Below, piece by piece: positions 60,031-64,000 of a stretch of 64,000 bases of DNA. The position numbers and the translations under genes were made by a program. The notes under the pieces are model-generated. The model saw nothing but the letters and a program-made list of their open reading frames with translations. It made no database searches and was not told where the DNA came from. Each line of letters begins with the position of its first letter. Position 1 is the first letter of the stretch. Source of the DNA: Desertimonas sp963733085 (lineage in GTDB: Bacteria; Actinomycetota; Acidimicrobiia; Acidimicrobiales; Ilumatobacteraceae); the NCBI GenBank assembly GCA_963733085.1, contig CAVTBY010000010.1:843591-907590 (forward strand). Direction: 5' to 3'.

Positions 60031-62645
60031 GTGAGCCAACGGTTCGTCGCCTCCGCCCGCTTCCGCGTGCCCGAGCTCCCGCCGGCGGTCGTCGAACGGC
60101 AGCGCCTGATCGAGCCGTTCCGCGTCGGGATCAGCCCCGTCGGCCTCGTGGTCGGCTCGCCGGCGCGGGCAAGTCAGCGGTGCTCACGGCGTGGGTCGCC
60201 GAGCGCTCCGGGCCGATCGCCTGGCTGTCGTGCGACCCGACCGACGTCGACCCCGTTCGCTTCTGGGCGCCTTGGCGATGACGATCGACCGCTGCGTCGA
60301 CGGCGCCGGCGGCGACACCCTCAAGCGTCTCGACCACGATGGCGGCGAGACCGTCGACCTCGCCGCCGAGCTCGCCGAGACGTGCTCGCTGGGCGCCCGA
60401 CTCTGACGATCGTCATCGACGACTTCCACCACGCCGCCCCGGCGTCGGCGGCGCTCTCAGCGTTCATCGCATCGCTCCCCGCCGGCGTCGCCTGATGATC
60501 GGCTCGAGACGAGACCCACCGATTCCGATCGGCCGGCTGCGGGTCCATGGTCAGCTGCTCGAGCTTCGCGACGACGACCTGCGCTTCACCAGCGACGAGG
60601 CCGCGCGAGCTGTTCGACCGGCTCGGATGCGACGTCGACGACGACGACATTTCCCGGCTCGTGGATCTCACGGAAGGTTGGGCGGCCGGCCTGCACCTCG
60701 CCGCGTTGTCGCTGGCCGCCTACTCGCGACGTGGCCGAGCTCGTCGACGCATTCGCCAGCTCGGACCGTGGCGTGACGGACTTTCTCGATCAACGAGGTC
60801 ATCGACGCCCAGCCGGCAGACGTCGCCGACTTCCTGATGCAGACATCGGTCCTCGAGTCGCTCGACGGGACGCTGTGCGAGCACGTCACCGGGCGGGCCG
60901 ACAGCGGCGAACTGCTGGAAACAATCCACCGGTCCAACCTGTTCGTCATCGCGCTCGACCGCCGGTCCGGTGGTACCGCTACCACCACCTGTTCGCAGCG
61001 TTCCTGCGCGCCCGATTGACGGGCGACGTCGCTCGACGCGCTCCGTCGCGCCCACCGGGCCGCGTCGATCGGCTACGTCGATCAGGACGACCTGATGAGC
61101 GCAGTGCGCCACGCCATGGCGGCGGACGACGTGGAGCTGGCATTCCGCCATCTCCACAAGCTGACCGTGGCGCGCCTGGACGTCGAGGGCCGGCAGGAGG
61201 CGATCGACACGGCCCGCGCCTGGCTCGCGCGAGTTCGGGGCGAGCCACGTCTCGGTGGAGCCGAGCGCGATCATCGAGTGCTGCCTCGTGCTCATCGCCC
61301 TCGGCGCCCCAGACGATGTCGAGGTGTGGTTCCGACGGGTCGAGCAACTCTCCCTGACACCGGACGATGCGGCGATGCATGACGGTCGTCAGCGGCATCC
61401 AGGCCCTCCACGAGGGCGATCCTGAGGCGGCCATCGAGCTGGTCGGTGAGCGGTCAGGCCGGTCTCGGGTGCGATACACGCCGAACCACCGGTGGATCTC
61501 CCAGTCGTCGGTCACGACGTGTCAGTCGTACCTCCTCATGGACGATCTCGGCGGGCTCGGCACGGACGATCGAGCAAGCGCGCCGCAGCGCCCTTCCGAT
61601 CTCCGTTGGTCGACTCGGTTCGCTTTCCGGGGTATCTGGCGTGGGGAGAGCTGACGGCGGGCGAGCTCAACGACGCCGCCCACCATGCCGACGAGGCGAT
61701 CGACGCTGCCCGACGGGCTGGGCTCGATGAGTCGAATCTCTCGCGGTGCGTGCCGCGGCTGGCGCGCGCGGCGTTGCTCCGCGAGCGCGACGATCTTCAG
61801 GCAGGCGGACGCGAGCTGGCGACTCGCCACGGAGATCGCGCGCGCCTCGCACGGCGACCACGACGATCTTTCTCGCTGCGCTCGAGTCGGCGCGCTACGC
61901 CCTCGCCGACGGGCAGCCCGAGGACGTGCCGGGCTACCTCGACGAGGCCGCGGCGCAGCATGCCGTCGCCCACGCCAATCGTGCTGGACCAGATCGGCCG
62001 GCTCGAGGCCCGCGCTGGCCGTGGACGAACGGCGACGTCGGCCGTGCGAGCGGCACGTCTCCGCACTGCTACCCGGTCCGGATCGGACGCTGCTGCAGTG
62101 CCGCTGGGCGCTGGCCGGCGGCGACACCGTGGAAGCAAACCGCCTCATCGATTCGCTGTCAGAGCACCGCTGACCCGTCGTCAACAGGTGCAACGTGGCG
62201 CGCTGGTCGCCCGCGCCCTCACGGACGACGCGACGTGTCCGACCGCGCTGATCTCGCTGCGCGACGGCGGTGCGTCTCGCTTCCGAGGTGGGTCTCGTGC
62301 GTTTGCTGATCGACGAAGGTCCCGAGGTCCATCGCCTGCTCGACGCCCTGCCGGCCGATTCCGAGCTCGACGTCTTCGTCGGCCGCGTACTCGATGGCGC
62401 GCGTCTGCGACCCGCTCCAGCACGCCGAGTCGAGCGGCGCCAAGCTGATCGAGCCGATCAGCGAGGCGCGAGCGCGACGTCCTGCGCTACCTCGCCAGCC
62501 GCCTCACGTACGGCGAGATCTCCGGTCATCTGTACATCTCGGTGAACACGCTCAAGTCGCACGTCAAGGCGATCTACCGGAAGCTCGACGCATCGAGCCG
62601 GGACGTGAAGCCGTCGAACGAGCCCGCCAGCTCGGCCTGCTCTGA
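60031..62645 (+). pseudogene. MalT-like LuxR-family regulator (STAND ATPase), broken by many frameshifts
   Basis: The coding sense of a ~870-residue LAL/MalT-type regulator can be followed through all three plus-strand frames. The N-terminus is VSQRFVASARFRVPELPPAV. Then come a Walker A GAGKSAVLTAWVAERS (60165-60215), Walker B-like TLTIVIDDFHHAAPASAALS, LVDLTEGWAAGLHLAALSLA, WYRYHHLFAAFLRARL, a TPR-like middle, and a C-terminal LuxR helix-turn-helix (LTYGEISGHLYISVNTLKSH; VKAIYRKLDASS). At least a dozen frame changes occur, one per roughly 60-300 bp, while the protein sense between them is well preserved. Neighbouring genes are intact. No product is expected as sequenced. Confidence 0.85.
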
Positions 62646-62787
62646 CCCCGCGTCGAACAAACCGATGCGGTGTCGTTTGTGTCAAGATCGCGCACCAATA
62701 GGTGGTGCTGCGGGTTCGAGTGACTCGTGAGCACAGGCTGCGTTGCTCTGGAAGGGGAGCGTGCCAGGCCACCAGACGGGCCGACTC
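62646..62787. other. Gap after the LuxR pseudogene, upstream of tandem R4 hairpins
   Basis: No gene seen. A partial R4 arm (GTTTGTGTCAAG) occurs near 62670-62682, suggesting an eroded further copy of the repeat. Confidence 0.5.
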
Positions 62788-62836
62788 GTTTGCGTCAGCG
62801 AATGTGCCCGTAGGGGCCACTCTTGCTGACACAAAC
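62788..62836. repeat. Hairpin repeat R4, copy e
   Basis: GTTTGCGTCAG (62788-62798) pairs with CTGACACAAAC (62826-62836) with one G-T mismatch. The first of two direct copies 60 bp apart. Confidence 0.88.
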
Positions 62837-62847
62837 GAGCGGCCGAG

Positions 62848-62896
62848 CTTTGTGTCAGCGAATGTGCCCGTAGATGGCACTCTTGCTGACACAAAC
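62848..62896. repeat. Hairpin repeat R4, copy f
   Basis: CTTTGTGTCAG (62848-62858) and CTGACACAAAC (62886-62896). The interior GCGAATGTGCCCGTAG and CACTCTTG match copy e almost exactly, so e and f arose by tandem duplication. Confidence 0.88.
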
Positions 62897-62946
62897 GCCG
62901 GACCGGTCGGACGAGCGCCCCGCCGCGCGGCGTCGAAAACGCGAAA

Positions 62947-62972
62947 CCGGCCGCGTCATTAGACGCGGCCGG
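62947..62972 (-). terminator. Hairpin terminator of the membrane protein at 63000
   Basis: CCGGCCGCGTC (62947-62957) pairs with GACGCGGCCGG (62962-62972), loop ATTA. On the minus strand it is followed by TTTCGCGTTTTCG, a weak T-rich tail. It lies 28 bp past the gene's stop. Confidence 0.82.
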
Positions 62973-62999
62973 CTTCCCACCCCCCGGAAGTCTGTTGCG

Positions 63000-63692
63000 C
63001 TACAGCGCTGCTTTCGTCGAGCGGAAGCGGTGGAACACTCCGAGGATGACGAGGACGAGCATCACGCCTGACGCAACGAATGCGGCGACGGCGGCGATGC
63101 CGGCGATGGTCCCGATCGTCGACCAGGCGAACGTCGACAACAGCAGGCCACGCAGCGTCTCGCCACGGAACAGCGAGTCACGCTGGCCGGTGATCTCGTC
63201 GACGGTCCCTTGCAGTTCGGCGATCGTCGCCTCGTCCTCACCCGCCTCCTCGGCGGCGGCGAGAGCTTCACGGGCCTCGCCCTGCGGCCCGCCGAGCTCG
63301 GCATAGGTCATGCCGTCGGCGATGCCTTCGAGGTGGCCGCCGATGAAGCTGGCATAGGCCTCGGCCTCGGCACCGGTGGTCACCTGCTCGTCGGCGTACT
63401 TGACGAGGTCGTCGCGACCTTCCTCTTCGAGGGAGGCGGCGTCGGGGAAGAAGATGTTCTGCGAGGACAGCTCGTCGCCGACATAGTCGTCGGCGAAGTT
63501 GCTGCCCCACGTCAACAGCACACCGGCAACGGCGAGTACCGCCGTCATCACGATTCCGGCGGCGATCAGCACGGTGTCGATCGTGCGCCGGCGGATCACG
63601 ACGGCGTCGGGCACGGGAGGCGGCGCGGTGGCAACGGGTGCCGGCGTCGATCCGTTGGTCACGGTGATCGGCTCTGTGTCCATCAGTTTCAC
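63000..63692 (-). CDS. Two-helix membrane protein, unknown function
   Basis: 230 residues. A Pro/Thr-rich N-terminus precedes a helix (TVLIAAGIVMTAVLAVAGVL). About 110 residues of acidic, helical extracytoplasmic sequence follow, with GSNFADDYVGDELSSQNIFF and a predicted coil EAREALAAAEEAGEDEATIA, then two closely spaced C-terminal helices. No family is recognised, though such proteins are frequent in actinobacteria. GTG 63692 is chosen for AGGAGA five bases upstream; ATG three codons later is an alternative. Confidence 0.78.
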   Translation of the reverse strand: MKLMDTEPITVTNGSTPAPVATAPPPVPDAVVIRRRTIDTVLIAAGIVMTAVLAVAGVLLTWGSNFADDYVGDELSSQNIFFPDAASLEEEGRDDLVKYADEQVTTGAEAEAYASFIGGHLEGIADGMTYAELGGPQGEAREALAAAEEAGEDEATIAELQGTVDEITGQRDSLFRGETLRGLLLSTFAWSTIGTIAGIAAVAAFVASGVMLVLVILGVFHRFRSTKAAL

Positions 63693-63903
63693 TGGTCTCT
63701 CCTGTCTTGTGCGGGGGCACGTAAGCGGTCACTTCGACGGTACGAATTCGCGCCGGGTGCCCGCCTGGGCCGAAGGTCCCGTCTCGCCGGGCCACGGTCC
63801 CGCGCGTTCATGTCCGCCCCTGCGTCTATGTCGAGCCAGAAAGCTCAAAGTGGCTCTTCTCACTCATCCGTGGGTCCGGCCGTCGGCGGCGATGACGCTG
63901 CCG
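63693..63903. other. Upstream region of the membrane protein gene
   Basis: Likely holds the promoter of the minus-strand gene. I see no gene, tRNA or strong palindrome before repeat R5. Confidence 0.45.
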
Positions 63904-63960
63904 CGATTCTCGGGCGCCGCAGACGACAAATCTGTCTCGTTCGTGGCGGTTGAACGCGGC
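63904..63960 (+). repeat. Dispersed repeat R5, copy 2
   Basis: CGATTCTCGGGCGCCG at the start, CGACAAATCTGTCTCG in the middle and GAACGCGGC at the end, matching 13573-13629 at 54 of 57 positions by eye. It is cut off from its context by the window edge 40 bp later. Confidence 0.85.
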
Positions 63961-64000
63961 ACAGACGACATCACGTGGCACTCGGGGATCGACGCCTTCG

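Noticed and set aside
62788..62896. CRISPR-like tandem repeats
   Set aside because: Only two units, each internally palindromic over its full length, without equal-sized unique spacers and without cas genes.

Overview
The window is high-GC, densely packed DNA from an actinobacterium. HemQ-type haem synthesis, a groEL without an adjacent groES, the DUF3263 / LytR_C pair, a DivIVA-domain protein, CsoR copper control, SHOCT-domain small proteins and GTGA/ATGA gene overlaps all point to Actinomycetota. Threonine-tract linkers in secreted proteins and the LuxR/DivIVA architecture fit the class Acidimicrobiia, but that class call is inference.

Layout. (1) 0-7.5 kb is a sugar-catabolism locus: two LacI-family regulators, two class I aldolase-fold enzymes on the minus strand, and PfkB kinase, LacI, type I phosphomannose-isomerase-like enzyme and FGGY kinase on the plus strand. 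They diverge from a promoter carrying two perfect 14-bp palindromes. (2) 7.5-18.8 kb holds an ABC exporter, a RecQ-phosphoribosyltransferase fusion, a frameshifted secreted protein, an acetyltransferase, a frameshifted amidase, a VapBC toxin-antitoxin pair, initiator tRNA-fMet, a cytochrome c / membrane b-type unit and an alpha/beta hydrolase. (3) 18.8-26.2 kb is a conserved actinobacterial block: UPF0182, a DivIVA protein with a MuF-like C-terminus, a PDZ-Lon protease and a HEAT protein. (4) 26.7-37.4 kb is housekeeping: PAC2, Nudix, substrate-binding lipoprotein, hemQ, fdhD, groEL under a CIRCE element, MoaD/ThiS-like protein, glycerate kinase, LytR_C/DUF3263 and uridine kinase. (5) 37.5-49.5 kb carries a DUF2087 regulator, sterol desaturase, YjbR-like protein, 3-methyladenine glycosylase, the csoR-copA-copZ copper module, an acetylxylan esterase-like enzyme, and frameshifted SulP and YihY genes. 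(6) 49.5-59.7 kb is an envelope/stress-like island: DUF7144, formylglycine-generating enzyme, pseudokinase-flippase fusion, DUF6325, two SHOCT proteins, AI-2E and ZIP transporters, a decayed arylsulfatase, a divergent pair of small paralogues and DUF4239. (7) 60.0-62.6 kb is a MalT-like LuxR gene broken by at least a dozen frame changes, followed by tandem hairpin repeats and one membrane protein.

The most unusual feature is the number of short dispersed repeats between genes. Five families can be recognised by eye: R1 (~113 bp, 2 copies), R2 (~65 bp, 3 copies), R3 (46-52 bp perfect hairpin, 3 copies), R4 (~40-50 bp TGTGTCAG hairpin, 6 copies) and R5 (57 bp, 2 copies). Both R1 copies, and one R2 copy, supply the start codon of the adjacent gene. 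The second theme is frameshifts: seven genes are interrupted. In most of them one or a few indels would restore a full-length protein, so sequence error must be separated from real decay.
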